Shown here piece after piece: positions 51,431 to 59,968 of a DNA stretch of 64,000 bases. The DNA is taken from the NCBI RefSeq assembly GCF_001434115.1, contig NZ_AZDW01000037.1, positions 1-64,000 on the forward strand, read 5' to 3'. Each line of letters opens with the position of its first letter. Position 1 is the first letter of the stretch. The translations under genes were made by a program, and so were the position numbers. The notes beneath the pieces are model-generated. The model had not been told where the DNA came from. It did no database searches and saw only the letters and a program-made list of their open reading frames with translations. This DNA comes from Levilactobacillus zymae DSM 19395. Lineage in GTDB: Bacteria > Bacillota > Bacilli > Lactobacillales > Lactobacillaceae.

Positions 51431-51477
51431 ATCGTGTTAATGTCCGCCATGAGAGCGGGGTTAGCACGATTTTTTTG
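51431..51477 (+). terminator. Rho-independent terminator of the micropeptide gene
   Basis: ATCGTGTTAA pairs with TTAGCACGAT around a GC-rich loop, then seven T. Confidence -1.
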
Positions 51478-51638
51478 CTATCTTGGTTTGTGCGGTATTT
51501 GCGGAAACTTTACACGATGTTGACACGGACCATACCAATAATTTACATAAAGTCGCTATGCTTAGGGGAGACAACTAGGTGTGGTCGACGGCCGGAGTCC
51601 GGCGGCCACAATTTTCAGTGCGATAGGGGCAACGTTGG

Positions 51639-52484
51639 ATGAACAAATATACAGTGATTCACGTGTCCGATGTGCAACTCACACCACCACTACCGACGGC
51701 GGGGACCGCGGCAGTCGCGAATCTGCAACTGGTCTTTGATGACATCGCTAATCAGGGAACGCAACCGGATTTGATCGTTATCGGTGGCGACTTGATTCAG
51801 CGGGGCAGCGAGGCGGATTACCGGTGGTTACGGACATACCTGACACAGCAAAGCGAGCGATTGAACGCGCCGATTCAGGTCATCTTGGGCGACCAAGACA
51901 ACCGCGACGCCTTTAATGCGGGCTACTTAGGTCAAGCTGCCCGCCCGTATTACGCGTATAAGCAGAACCACCAAAACATGGATTTTTATTTCTTAGATTC
52001 GAAATGGGAAACGCGGCGGTCAGCCGGTTGGCTGGTCCGCGACCAACTCGACTGGTTGAACAAAAGTTTGCACCTCGCCCCCCGGCGGCGCGCCTTTATT
52101 TTTCTGCATCACCCACTGGACGCGCCGGCCTTGCGTAACCTGCGTTACACGCTTCTGCAGAACAACCGGGAGCTGCTCGCCATTCTGCACGGACATAACG
52201 TGGGGGGCATCTTCGCGGGCCACTTGCACTTTGCCGCCAATTATTTAGTGGATAATACGCTGCCGGTAACCGTGGCGGGGGCGGCATCGACCTACATCGA
52301 TTGTCGCGACCCACACCAGCACGAGGTTCACGTGGCCGTGAGCTACAACGTGATCACCATTGAGCGGGGCATCGCTAGTGTGACGGTGCGGCCACTTCGC
52401 TTTGATCCCATGGTCCAGGCGGTGATCCCGGTGGGCAATACCGGCTTTACTAAGCACCGACCGCGGCTACTGCGTCCCCGGTGA
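51639..52484 (+). CDS. Metallophosphoesterase (calcineurin-like) with altered motifs
   Basis: 281 residues, CpdA-like architecture. Motifs appear in the expected order, but two are changed: SDVQLT replaces SD-x-H, and LGDQDN replaces GNHD. GGDLIQRG (GD motif), FLHHP and GHLH are intact. Loss of the His and of the Asn-His pair should weaken metal binding or proton donation, so activity on cyclic nucleotides or other phosphodiesters is uncertain. The start has a modest site (AGGGGCAAC) before the ATG. It is a single-gene unit with a strong terminator. Confidence -1.
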   Translation: MNKYTVIHVSDVQLTPPLPTAGTAAVANLQLVFDDIANQGTQPDLIVIGGDLIQRGSEADYRWLRTYLTQQSERLNAPIQVILGDQDNRDAFNAGYLGQAARPYYAYKQNHQNMDFYFLDSKWETRRSAGWLVRDQLDWLNKSLHLAPRRRAFIFLHHPLDAPALRNLRYTLLQNNRELLAILHGHNVGGIFAGHLHFAANYLVDNTLPVTVAGAASTYIDCRDPHQHEVHVAVSYNVITIERGIASVTVRPLRFDPMVQAVIPVGNTGFTKHRPRLLRPR

Positions 52485-52505
52485 GCATAACCGGGGAAAT
52501 ATTAT

Positions 52506-52559
52506 AAAAAATCAGGGAAACGCTGGGAATAACTTCCCAGTTGTTTCCCTGATTTTTTA
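52506..52559 (+). terminator. Rho-independent terminator
   Basis: AAAAAATCAGGGAAAC pairs with GTTTCCCTGATTTTTT; the loop holds an inner TGGGAA/TTCCCA stem. Confidence -1.
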
Positions 52560-52665
52560 TGGGGGTAGCCGTTTCATGTGACCCCGCTTTTCGGTATAAT
52601 AGGAAACGATGTGGTGGGGGGCGCGGTTGCGTTTCCCTCATAAGTAAGGTAAAGTATAAGCAAAC

Positions 52666-52683
52666 GTGAAACAATTGTTTCAC
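52666..52683. promoter_or_regulatory. Palindrome made of two parS-like half sites
   Basis: GTGAAACA-AT-TGTTTCAC, a perfect 18-bp inverted repeat. Each arm equals a half of the ParB site TGTTTCACGTGAAACA, but in the opposite order. It sits just downstream of a TATAAG -10-like element (52654) and 24 bases before rsmG. Confidence -1.
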
Positions 52684-52706
52684 AGAAGTGGACTGGGAGA
52701 TTAAAC

Positions 52707-53435
52707 ATGAATCCAGAAGAATTTCGGGCCGCACTGGCCGCCCAAGGGATCACGCTGACCCCCGAACAGGAGCAGCAGTTTGCGACGTACTATCAATTTT
52801 TAGTGGCGACCAACGAACACGTGAACTTGACCACGATCACGGCCGCCCCAGAAGTTTATTTGAAGCACTTCTATGACTCGCTGACCCCGGCCTTTTATCT
52901 GCCGGCGTTACGCGACCAACCTTTGACGTTGTGCGACGTCGGGGCCGGGGCGGGGTTCCCGTCCTTACCGTTGAAGATCGTCTTTCCGCAACTTCAGGTT
53001 ACCATCGTGGATTCGTTGAACAAGCGAATCACCTTTTTGAACGAGTTGGCGGCCAAGTTGAACCTTAGCGGAGTGGCATTCCATCACGCGCGGGCCGAGG
53101 AATTTGGTGGCAAGCGTTCGGACTACCGGGAAGCCTTTGACCTGGTCACGGCGCGGGCCGTGGCCCGGATGTCCGTGCTAAGCGAGCTTTGCTTACCGTT
53201 GACCAAGGTGGGCGGCCAGTTTGTCGCCTTAAAGGCGGCGAAGACGGCCGACGAACTGGCGGTCAGTCACAAGGCCATCACCACGTTAGGCGGTCAGTTA
53301 ACCGCCGACCACGAGTTCCAACTGCCGGAATCCCAGGATCCCCGGCACATCGTGGTGATCGACAAGGTGAAGCACACGCCGAAACGGTACCCTCGGAAGG
53401 CGGGAACGCCTAACCGGGAACCGTTGGAAGATTAA
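52707..53435 (+). CDS. rsmG: 16S rRNA (guanine-N7)-methyltransferase
   Basis: 242 residues (GidB). It methylates G527 of 16S rRNA with SAM. Visible: N-terminal helices, [11 protein letters not shown], the substrate contact HFYDSL, the SAM motif [32 protein letters not shown] and [14 protein letters not shown]. It precedes noc-soj-parB, its normal neighbourhood close to the origin in Firmicutes. GGGAG lies before the ATG. Confidence -1.
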   Translation: MNPEEFRAALAAQGITLTPEQEQQFATYYQFLVATNEHVNLTTITAAPEVYLKHFYDSLTPAFYLPALRDQPLTLCDVGAGAGFPSLPLKIVFPQLQVTIVDSLNKRITFLNELAAKLNLSGVAFHHARAEEFGGKRSDYREAFDLVTARAVARMSVLSELCLPLTKVGGQFVALKAAKTADELAVSHKAITTLGGQLTADHEFQLPESQDPRHIVVIDKVKHTPKRYPRKAGTPNREPLED

Positions 53436-53455
53436 TGGAGTGGAGGTAAGATAAT

Positions 53456-54292
53456 TTGCCATTTTCATTATTTGGAAATAACCGGGATAAGGACGCCCGT
53501 CCGAGTCATCCCGTGAAGCAAAACGTGGTGATGATTCCGGTGGCGCAGATCATTGCGAATCGGTTCCAGCCACGACAACGGTTTGACGCGACGGCCATTG
53601 GTGAGTTAGCGCAAACCATCCAGGACCACGGGTTACTTCAACCCATCGTCTTGCGGCAGTACGAACCCGACCACTATGAGATCATCGCCGGCGAACGGCG
53701 GTTTCGGGCGGTGTCCAAGCTCCAGTGGACCGAGGTCCCGGCCATCATTGAAGACCTTAACGACGATGAGACCGCCTCGATGGCGCTGATTGAAAACCTG
53801 CAACGAGAAGAACTCACTGCCATCGAGGAGGCTACGGCCTACCAACAGTTGATGACGTTGAACCATCTGACGCAGGTCCAACTGGCCCAAGGCATCGGGA
53901 AGAGTCAGGGCTTCGTGGCCAACAAGCTGCGGTTGCTAAAGCTAAGTGACCCCGTGCGGCAGGCCATCCTGAACCGTCAGATCACCGAGCGTCACGGCCG
54001 GGCTTTATTGACGGTGGCGCCCGAACAACAGGCGACCGTTCTGCATCAGATCATCGATCGGCAGTTGACGGTTAAGGAGACCGAGGCGTTGATTGCCGAT
54101 TTGGCGCCGCAAAAGGTGAAACGGCGGCGGAAGGTCACCAAGCAGGGCGTGAACGGCGACACCCGCGTGGCGGTCAACACCATCCGCCAATCGGTAAAGA
54201 TGGTGACCGATGCGGGACTTCCGCTGACCACCAAAGAAGAAGAAACGGCGGACCGTTACCGCATTATTATTGACATTCCAAAAGAAAGCTAG
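53456..54292 (+). CDS. noc: Nucleoid occlusion protein (ParB family)
   Basis: 278 residues. Motifs shared with ParB: IIANRFQPRQRFD, IVLRQYEPDHYEIIAGERRFRA (in parts), ENLQREELTAIEEA and the helix-turn-helix QLAQGIGKSQGFVANKLRLLKL. The first of two parB-like genes flanking soj, which by gene order is Noc; it binds its own sites and blocks division over the nucleoid. The amphipathic N-terminus FSLFGNN is a Noc feature. It starts at TTG with GGAGGTAAG upstream. Confidence -1.
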   Translation: MPFSLFGNNRDKDARPSHPVKQNVVMIPVAQIIANRFQPRQRFDATAIGELAQTIQDHGLLQPIVLRQYEPDHYEIIAGERRFRAVSKLQWTEVPAIIEDLNDDETASMALIENLQREELTAIEEATAYQQLMTLNHLTQVQLAQGIGKSQGFVANKLRLLKLSDPVRQAILNRQITERHGRALLTVAPEQQATVLHQIIDRQLTVKETEALIADLAPQKVKRRRKVTKQGVNGDTRVAVNTIRQSVKMVTDAGLPLTTKEEETADRYRIIIDIPKES

Positions 54293-54306
54293 AGGTGGAA
54301 CGAAGT

Positions 54307-55074
54307 ATGGGCTATATCATCGCATTAGCCAACCAAAAGGGGGGCGTCGGCAAGACGACCACCGGGGTGAACCTGGGCGCCGCTTTGGCCACGGACGGAA
54401 AGAAAGTCTTGTTGGTCGATACGGATGCGCAGGGAAACGCCACCAGCGGGGTTGGTATTCAAAAGGCGTCGATTCAACGCGAAATCTATAACGTTCTGGT
54501 TGATGAGATTCCAATCCGTGACGCCATTTTGCCGACCCAACATGCGGGATTAGACGTCGTTCCGGCTACCATCCAGCTTTCGGGGGCCGAAATTGAATTG
54601 ACTCCCATGATGGCCAGAGAAACCCGCCTAAAGGCCGCCCTCGACGAAGTGCGCGACGACTACGATTACATTTTGATCGATTGTCCGCCGTCGTTAGGAC
54701 TGCTGACCATCAACGCGTTTACCGCGGCCGATTCGATTCTGATTCCGGTCCAAAGCGAATACTACGCGTTGGAAGGGTTGACCCAGTTATTGAACACGGT
54801 CAAGCTGGTGCAAAAGCACTTCAACCGTAACTTGAAAATTGAAGGGGTCCTGTTGACCTTATACGATGCCCGGACCAACCTGGGCAAGCAGGTCAACGCC
54901 GAAGTGAAAAAGTATTTCCAAAACAAGGTCTACGACACGATCATTCCCCGAAACGTGCAACTGGCCGAGGCTCCGAGTCACGGGATGCCGATTATTGATT
55001 ATGCCCCGAAATCTAAGGGGGCAGAGGTGTACACTGAACTCGCAAAGGAAGTGCTAGCTGCCCATGGCAAGTAA
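54307..55074 (+). CDS. soj: Chromosome partitioning ATPase Soj/ParA
   Basis: 255 residues. Deviant Walker A (KGGVGKTT) in IIALANQKGGVGKTTTGVNL, Walker A' VDTDAQGNATS, Walker B YILIDCPPSLG. It works with ParB on origin segregation and modulates DnaA. ATG 54307 with GAGGTGG 8 bases upstream is preferred to the GTG at 54295. Its 3' end overlaps parB by 11 bases. Confidence -1.
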   Translation: MGYIIALANQKGGVGKTTTGVNLGAALATDGKKVLLVDTDAQGNATSGVGIQKASIQREIYNVLVDEIPIRDAILPTQHAGLDVVPATIQLSGAEIELTPMMARETRLKAALDEVRDDYDYILIDCPPSLGLLTINAFTAADSILIPVQSEYYALEGLTQLLNTVKLVQKHFNRNLKIEGVLLTLYDARTNLGKQVNAEVKKYFQNKVYDTIIPRNVQLAEAPSHGMPIIDYAPKSKGAEVYTELAKEVLAAHGK

Positions 55075-55948
55075 GAAAGAGAAAAGTTTAGGGCGCGGGA
55101 TCGACGCGCTGTTCGCTGAAAACGGCGTCGACACCGGCGAAGAGACCGTGGTCGATTTGACGCTGGCGGACATCGTGCCCAACCCGTACCAACCCCGTCA
55201 AAAATTCGATCACAAGGGCCTGGCGGATCTCGCCGCGTCCATCGAAAAGACCGGGGTGTTTCAACCCATCATCGTTCGCCAACCGGATAAGCGGGCCAAC
55301 CGTTACGAAATCTTAGCGGGCGAGCGGCGTTTCCGAGCGTCTAAGATGGCGGGCAAGGTCACGATTCCCGGCATCATCCGCGACGTGACCGAAGAACAAA
55401 TGATGGAAATCGCGGTGCTAGAAAACCTGCAACGCGAAGACCTGACCCCCCTGGAAGAAGCCGAAGCCTACGATACCTTGATGACTAAGCTCACCTTGAC
55501 GCAGGCCCAGGTCTCCGAACGACTGGGCAAGAGTCGGCCCTACATCGCTAACTACTTGCGGTTATTGGGCTTGCCTAAGGCCGTCAAGGATATGTTGCAA
55601 CACAACCAGTTGTCGATGGGCCAAGCCCGGACGCTACTGTCCTTAAAAGACAAGAGTAAGCTGGTAGCGCTGGCCAAGCGGGCCGTTTCCGAGGGGATGA
55701 CCGTGCGGGCCTTAGAGGCCGAGGTCAGCAAGCTCAACGGGGCGGCCAAGAAGGCGGCCAAGAAACCCGCCAAGAAGAAGTCACCGTTCTTGCGGTCCAC
55801 GGAGAACCAACTCCAGGAACACTTTGGCACTCAGGTGTCGATCAACGAGAATAACCATCAGGATCACACGGGACACATCGAAATCGAATACCTGTCCAAC
55901 GATGATCTGAACCGCATTTTGACGTTGCTGAACATTCAATCGAACTAA
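55064..55948 (+). CDS. parB: Chromosome partitioning protein ParB (Spo0J)
   Basis: 294 residues. The N-terminal SLGRGIDALFAEN, the CTP-binding region NPYQPRQKFD and GERRFRASKMAG, ENLQREDLTPLEEAEAY, the HTH (LGKSRPYIANYLRLLGL) and the C-terminal dimerisation part are intact; a Lys/Ala-rich linker (GAAKKAAKKPAKKK) precedes it. It loads on parS sites near the origin and spreads as a sliding clamp. Confidence -1.
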   Translation: MASKKEKSLGRGIDALFAENGVDTGEETVVDLTLADIVPNPYQPRQKFDHKGLADLAASIEKTGVFQPIIVRQPDKRANRYEILAGERRFRASKMAGKVTIPGIIRDVTEEQMMEIAVLENLQREDLTPLEEAEAYDTLMTKLTLTQAQVSERLGKSRPYIANYLRLLGLPKAVKDMLQHNQLSMGQARTLLSLKDKSKLVALAKRAVSEGMTVRALEAEVSKLNGAAKKAAKKPAKKKSPFLRSTENQLQEHFGTQVSINENNHQDHTGHIEIEYLSNDDLNRILTLLNIQSN

Positions 55949-55960
55949 CGGAGGGATACG

Positions 55961-56170
55961 ATGTACGACTTAGGCGATGTGGTTGAAATGAAGAAGCCCC
56001 ACCCATGTGGTGCCAACCGCTGGGAAATCACCCGGATGGGCGCGGATATCAAGATCAAGTGTACCAACTGCGGCCACGTGGTGATGCTGTCACGGCGTGA
56101 GTTTGAGAAGAAACTAAAGAAGGTATTGGTCCGCAAGGCCGATGCCGAAAATTCAGAAAAGAGTGAATAA
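55961..56170 (+). CDS. DUF951 family protein
   Basis: 69 residues. MYDLGDVVEMKKPHPCGANRW, GADIKIKCTNCGHVVMLSRREFEKKLKK in parts; three cysteines with a CxxC could bind zinc. Almost always found between parB and ychF in Firmicutes. Function unknown; an SH3-like small barrel is likely. GGAGGGAT precedes the ATG. Confidence -1.
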   Translation: MYDLGDVVEMKKPHPCGANRWEITRMGADIKIKCTNCGHVVMLSRREFEKKLKKVLVRKADAENSEKSE

Positions 56171-56175
56171 GAGTT

Positions 56176-57276
56176 ATGTCATTAACTGCAGGGATCGTTG
56201 GCTTGCCTAACGTGGGGAAGTCAACCTTATTTAACGCGATTACCAATGCCGGTGCCGAAATGGCCAACTACCCATTCGCCACGATCGACCCCAACGTCGG
56301 CATGGTCGAAGTGCCGGATGCCCGCTTGGACCGGATTCAAGAACTGATTCCCGCCAAGAAGGTCGTCCCGACAACGTTTGAATTTACCGACATCGCCGGA
56401 ATCGTCAAGGGAGCCAGCAAGGGTGAAGGTCTGGGGAACCAATTCCTGGAAAACATCCGGCAGGTGGACGCCATCGTCCACGTGGTGCGGGCGTTTGACG
56501 ACGATAACATCACCCACGTGACTGGGAAAGTCGACCCCATCGACGACATCGAGACCATCAACTTGGAACTCGGACTGTCCGACCTGGACGCCGTAAACAA
56601 GCGCTTGGCCAAGGTCCAACGGGCTGCCAAGGGGAGCGACAAGGAAGCCAAGGCCGAATTGGCCGTCCTCGAAAAGATCAAGCCGGTCCTCGAAAACGGG
56701 GGTGCCGTGCGGACGTTAGACTTTGACGAAGACGAACAGAAGATCGTCAAGGGCCTGTTCCTGCTGACCTCGAAGCCGGTTCTCTACGTGGCGAACATTG
56801 CCGAAGATGACATGGCCGACCCCGAAAATTCCAAGTACTTCAAGACGATTCAGGACTACGCCGCCAAGGAAGGCGCCGAAGCCATTGCCGTGGCTGCCGA
56901 AGCCGAAGAAGAAATCGCCGAACTCGACGATGACGAAAAGAAGGACTTCCTGGAAGCGGAAGGCGTTGAAGAGCCCGGTTTGAACCGGTTGATTCGGGCC
57001 TCTTACCACCTCTTAGGCCTAGAAACGTTCTTCACGGCTGGGGGTAAGGAAACCCGGGCTTGGACCTACAAGGCCGGCACCAAGGCGCCCCAAGCCGCGG
57101 GAATCATTCACTCCGACTTCGAACGGGGTTTCATCCGGGCCGAAGTCATGGCGTTTGACGATTTAGACAAGTACGAGACCGAAGCGGCCGTCAAGGAAGC
57201 CGGCAAGCTGCGGGTCGAAGGTAAGGATTACGTGATGACGGACGGCGACATTGTCGAATTCCGCTTCAACGTTTAG
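56176..57276 (+). CDS. ychF: Ribosome-binding ATPase YchF (OBG family)
   Basis: 366 residues, normal length. P-loop GLPNVGKST, NYPFATIDPNVG, G3 DIAGIVKGASKGEGLGNQFL (in parts), and the G4 position not NKxD but N-x-x-E-like, which gives ATP specificity in this family. C-terminal TGS-like domain ends DGDIVEFRFNV. It binds ribosomes and influences stress responses. It starts 5 bases after the DUF951 stop, so the genes are co-transcribed. Confidence -1.
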   Translation: MSLTAGIVGLPNVGKSTLFNAITNAGAEMANYPFATIDPNVGMVEVPDARLDRIQELIPAKKVVPTTFEFTDIAGIVKGASKGEGLGNQFLENIRQVDAIVHVVRAFDDDNITHVTGKVDPIDDIETINLELGLSDLDAVNKRLAKVQRAAKGSDKEAKAELAVLEKIKPVLENGGAVRTLDFDEDEQKIVKGLFLLTSKPVLYVANIAEDDMADPENSKYFKTIQDYAAKEGAEAIAVAAEAEEEIAELDDDEKKDFLEAEGVEEPGLNRLIRASYHLLGLETFFTAGGKETRAWTYKAGTKAPQAAGIIHSDFERGFIRAEVMAFDDLDKYETEAAVKEAGKLRVEGKDYVMTDGDIVEFRFNV

Positions 57277-57289
57277 AAGGGATTCAACT

Positions 57290-58027
57290 ATGAGTGAAAA
57301 CAAGCCAAAGTCGCGGCCGCGGAATGCGGACGTGCATCAAAATCGTAATGCCGTGGCCACCAACGAGCGCACGGCGTTTGACAACTTGGGACTGACCAAG
57401 CGAAACGCCGACTACATGTTCCGCTTCAACAAGGCCTTAGAAGACACCAAGCTGACGCCCGAAAAGAAGGCCGCAGCCGTGCAAGAAATGGTCAACGAAC
57501 TGGTCGAAGGGCAGAAGAGTGGGAAGACCGCCAAGAACCTTTACGGCGACATCGCAAGCCGGGTCGCTTACGTGGTCGACGGTCCCAAGCGTGAGGCCGA
57601 GACCAAGGTCTTCGGGGGTCCCGATTACTGGCCCAACATGGCCTACAACGCGTTGACGTTCTTCATGATCTTCACGCTGTTGTTCGGGGTGATGTACCTC
57701 TTCTCGCCAAAACTGATGCAAACCAGTAGCCCCGTGGGGATCACGGCCATCTTGGTCAGTGCCCTGATTGCCGGGTTCCTGTTGCCGGTCATGCCCAAGT
57801 TGTTTGACCCTAAGATTAAGCACCGCTTCAACGGCTGGATTCGGTTTCTCTTTACCCTGTTAGGGTTCGCGGTGTGGATGGTTCTCTTCTACTTCGCTCA
57901 ATTATTGCCTAAGGCCATCAACCCCGTGTTGATGCCGTGGCCAAGTATCATCGTCGGCTTATTATCGATTGCCGGGATGGTCTGGTTACGTCGCCGCTAC
58001 AACATTCGCGGTGGGTTCTTCGGGTAA
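57290..58027 (+). CDS. DUF1129 family membrane protein
   Basis: 245 residues. A charged N-terminal domain (about 1-110, helical) is followed by four membrane segments (ALTFFMIFTLLFGVMYLF, ITAILVSALIAGFLLPV, FLFTLLGFAVWMVLFYF, IIVGLLSIAGMVWL). It fits DUF1129, a conserved neighbour of ychF in lactobacilli, function unknown. ATG 57290 (AGAAGGGAT upstream) is preferred to a longer frame overlapping ychF. Confidence -1.
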   Translation: MSENKPKSRPRNADVHQNRNAVATNERTAFDNLGLTKRNADYMFRFNKALEDTKLTPEKKAAAVQEMVNELVEGQKSGKTAKNLYGDIASRVAYVVDGPKREAETKVFGGPDYWPNMAYNALTFFMIFTLLFGVMYLFSPKLMQTSSPVGITAILVSALIAGFLLPVMPKLFDPKIKHRFNGWIRFLFTLLGFAVWMVLFYFAQLLPKAINPVLMPWPSIIVGLLSIAGMVWLRRRYNIRGGFFG

Positions 58028-58042
58028 ACCTAAATTAACGGC

Positions 58043-58076
58043 AAGTGTCATCTCCTGATTGGGGATGGCACTTTTT
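58043..58076 (+). terminator. Terminator of the rsmG-ychF region
   Basis: AAGTGTCATC pairs with GGATGGCACTT around a ~9-base loop, then TTT. Confidence -1.
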
Positions 58077-58223
58077 GTTTGTCGTTGGCGTTTTTGCCGG
58101 ATACGGCGGCTGGTATGTTTAGCCAGCCTACCAAGCCACTGGCCCGCAATCGGCCGGGCTACCGGCGTTTCGCCAGGATGGGGGAGGCGCTAACCGTTGG
58201 GTGACGTTTCGCAAGCGGAATGA

Positions 58224-58252
58224 TTGACCTGGCCCTAAAGCCTTTCTACTAT
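58224..58252 (+). promoter_or_regulatory. Promoter 1 of the small secreted protein family
   Basis: TTGACC, 17-base spacer, TACTAT; about 65 bases before the start. The leader contains GGATAGCC shortly after the -10, as in genes 3 and 4. Confidence -1.
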
Positions 58253-58319
58253 GGGGGTCGGATAGCCGACTGGGGATCGGTTAGCCACGATAGTCACAGT
58301 CATGATTGGGGGAGTTCTC

Positions 58320-58820
58320 ATGAATAAGATTTTAACTGGTGCAACGGGTTTGGTTGCGGCGTTGGCGTTGATTGGTGTGGCCGCGACCGCGAATGCCGAC
58401 GGAACGACGGGAAATCCGGGCATCGACAACGCCCAGTTGACCGCCACGGCGACCGCTAACGGGCAACTCGCCGACGATGATTCGGTTTACTTTCCACAGA
58501 TTGCCAGTTCACACACGGTAACCGCCCATGCGGCGGCCCAGACCCGGGTCCCCGCCACGCGACAACTACGCTTGAGTTCCCGGTATCACCGTAACGGCCG
58601 GACGTTGACCTTCTTGAAGGCTCAACGGGGCGCGGTCTTGACCTTACGTAATGGGCACCAACGTTGTGTCAAGCGCTTGACCATCACTAAGGACGGTCGC
58701 TTAACGGTCAAGCTGACTCGAGCGCAGGCGCGGCAACTAGGGGCGACCCGGACGTTTGAGTATACCGTGACCCAAAGTGGCATGCGGCCGTATACCGTGA
58801 AGTGCGTGATTTTGAAATAA
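58320..58820 (+). CDS. Small cationic secreted protein, family member 1
   Basis: 166 residues. Signal peptide (cleavage after TANA, about residue 26), a linker with DDDSVYFPQIAS, then a basic domain (about 82-166): LRLSSRYHRNGRTLTFLKAQRGA, TLRNGHQRCVKRLTITKDGRLTVKLTRAQARQL, ending TVTQSGMRPYTVKCVILK (all in sequence, broken here). Strand pattern and the DG-x-L-x-x-K-L motif suggest a small Ig-like beta sandwich; two cysteines could form a disulfide. Many Arg/Lys give a strongly positive charge. I know no function. Starts at ATG 58320 after GGGGGAG. First of five related genes. Confidence -1.
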   Translation: MNKILTGATGLVAALALIGVAATANADGTTGNPGIDNAQLTATATANGQLADDDSVYFPQIASSHTVTAHAAAQTRVPATRQLRLSSRYHRNGRTLTFLKAQRGAVLTLRNGHQRCVKRLTITKDGRLTVKLTRAQARQLGATRTFEYTVTQSGMRPYTVKCVILK

Positions 58821-58827
58821 TTGACGG

Positions 58828-58856
58828 GAGCTATCGCTGGTGATAGCTCTTTTTTG
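58828..58856 (+). terminator. Rho-independent terminator
   Basis: GAGCTATC pairs with GATAGCTC, 6-base loop, six T. Confidence -1.
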
Positions 58857-59006
58857 CTGACCTTTTTCAGTTAGTTTTCAATTCGATTGACTAGTTATGG
58901 GAACGGATGAGAGCTTGTGAAGTGGGGCTATAAATCCATTTATAGCAAGAAAATGGCTTTCACAAAAATAAAAGGGGTTTCGTGAAAATTGGAAGCGTAT
59001 CCGCTC

Positions 59007-59035
59007 TTGACAGACGTTTCAGGACTTTATAGAAT
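59007..59035 (+). promoter_or_regulatory. Promoter 2 of the small secreted protein family
   Basis: TTGACA, 17-base spacer, TAGAAT: near-consensus and the strongest of the four. Confidence -1.
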
Positions 59036-59085
59036 GAAACTTGCATAGAGGATATAGAGAAATCATTTGATTAGGAGATACTTTC

Positions 59086-59286
59086 ATGGAAAAAATTTTT
59101 GGTGCCGTTACCGGCGTTGTTGTCATTTTAGGCTTAGCTGGAGTCGCTGCGACCGCTAGTGCTGATACCACGATCAAGCCGGTCTACCGGAGTGAAAACG
59201 TCAAGAACTTAACGCACGTGAACGCTGGCTTATCCGCTAACGATTCCGTTTACTTCCCCCACGTCTCAACGGCGACGACGAAGTAA
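59086..59286 (+). CDS. Small secreted peptide, domain-less family member 2
   Basis: 66 residues. The signal peptide (cleavage after TASA) and the stretch ANDSVYFPHVST correspond to member 1 up to its linker, and the protein then stops before the basic domain, leaving a mature peptide of about 40 residues. It keeps a near-perfect promoter and AGGAG before the ATG. Either a truncated paralogue or a secreted peptide in its own right. Confidence -1.
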   Translation: MEKIFGAVTGVVVILGLAGVAATASADTTIKPVYRSENVKNLTHVNAGLSANDSVYFPHVSTATTK

Positions 59287-59302
59287 CGTTAACCTTTCTG
59301 AG

Positions 59303-59327
59303 ACTGCCCGCGGGTGGCCTTTTTTTG
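59303..59327 (+). terminator. Rho-independent terminator
   Basis: GC-rich hairpin GCCCGCGGGTGGC with seven T, soon after the stop of member 2. Confidence -1.
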
Positions 59328-59457
59328 TGCCGTCGAGCGGGGAGTATGGCTAATCAGCGGCCTTAACCAAATTGGCGGCTAAAGCCCGTGGCTAAGGCGT
59401 TTAACGGTGACGGGGGCCCGTCAGTGACCGCCTCAAAAACTAAGTCGAACGGCTGTC

Positions 59458-59486
59458 TTGACTCTGAATCACCGGCCCTCTAGACT
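59458..59486 (+). promoter_or_regulatory. Promoter 3 of the small secreted protein family
   Basis: TTGACT, 17-base spacer, TAGACT, followed by GGGTTGCAGATAGCC; the leader is shared with member 4 (GGATTGTAGATAGCC). Confidence -1.
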
Positions 59487-59539
59487 GGGTTGCAGATAGC
59501 CAGAGGTGACTACCGATCTATTTCTAGGGGGAGTTCTTT

Positions 59540-59914
59540 ATGAAAAAGATTTTAGGTTATGTTGCTGGTGTCGCTGCTGTGTTAGCTTTAGGTGGGTGTG
59601 CGTCAACGAGTGCCCAGGGTAGCAAGTCATCCGTGAAGACCTTATCCACGGCTAAGCAAATGAAATTGCGGACGAACTACACCAAGAACGCTCGGCAACT
59701 GGAATTCCAGAATGGTCGCAAGAACGCCAAGTTAACCGTCTTAAATGGCAAGAAGCAGTGCGTCAAGAAGTTTGACGTGAAAACCACGGGGAACTTTAAC
59801 TTGAAGCTGACTAAGGCCCAAGCTAAGAAGCTTAGCCAATGTTCCACCTTTAAGTATTCTGTGGCCCAAAAGGGGTACAAGACCTACACGGTTTCCAACC
59901 CAGTCTGCAAGTAA
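59540..59914 (+). CDS. Small cationic lipoprotein, family member 3
   Basis: 124 residues. The signal peptide ends in the lipobox ALGGC, so Cys20 should be lipidated and the protein tethered to the outer membrane face. The domain (about 40-124) matches members 1 and 4: MKLRTNYTKNARQLEFQNGRKNA, KKQCVKKFDVKTTGNFNLKLTKAQAKKL, YSVAQKGYKTYTVSNPVCK (in sequence, broken here). Lys-rich, strongly basic; three further cysteines. GGGGGAG precedes the ATG. Own promoter and terminator. Confidence -1.
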   Translation: MKKILGYVAGVAAVLALGGCASTSAQGSKSSVKTLSTAKQMKLRTNYTKNARQLEFQNGRKNAKLTVLNGKKQCVKKFDVKTTGNFNLKLTKAQAKKLSQCSTFKYSVAQKGYKTYTVSNPVCK

Positions 59915-59937
59915 CCTAAGGGTAAAATCGGTTATCT

Positions 59938-59968
59938 AGAGTCGGCTAACTGCCGGCTCTTTTTTTTG
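59938..59968 (+). terminator. Rho-independent terminator
   Basis: AGAGTCGGC pairs with GCCGGCTCT around TAACT, then eight T. Confidence -1.

Noticed and set aside
58970-59000. TTTCGTGAAA as a parS site near the small secreted protein genes
   Set aside because: Only one half resembles parS; the other half does not match and no second copy is near.
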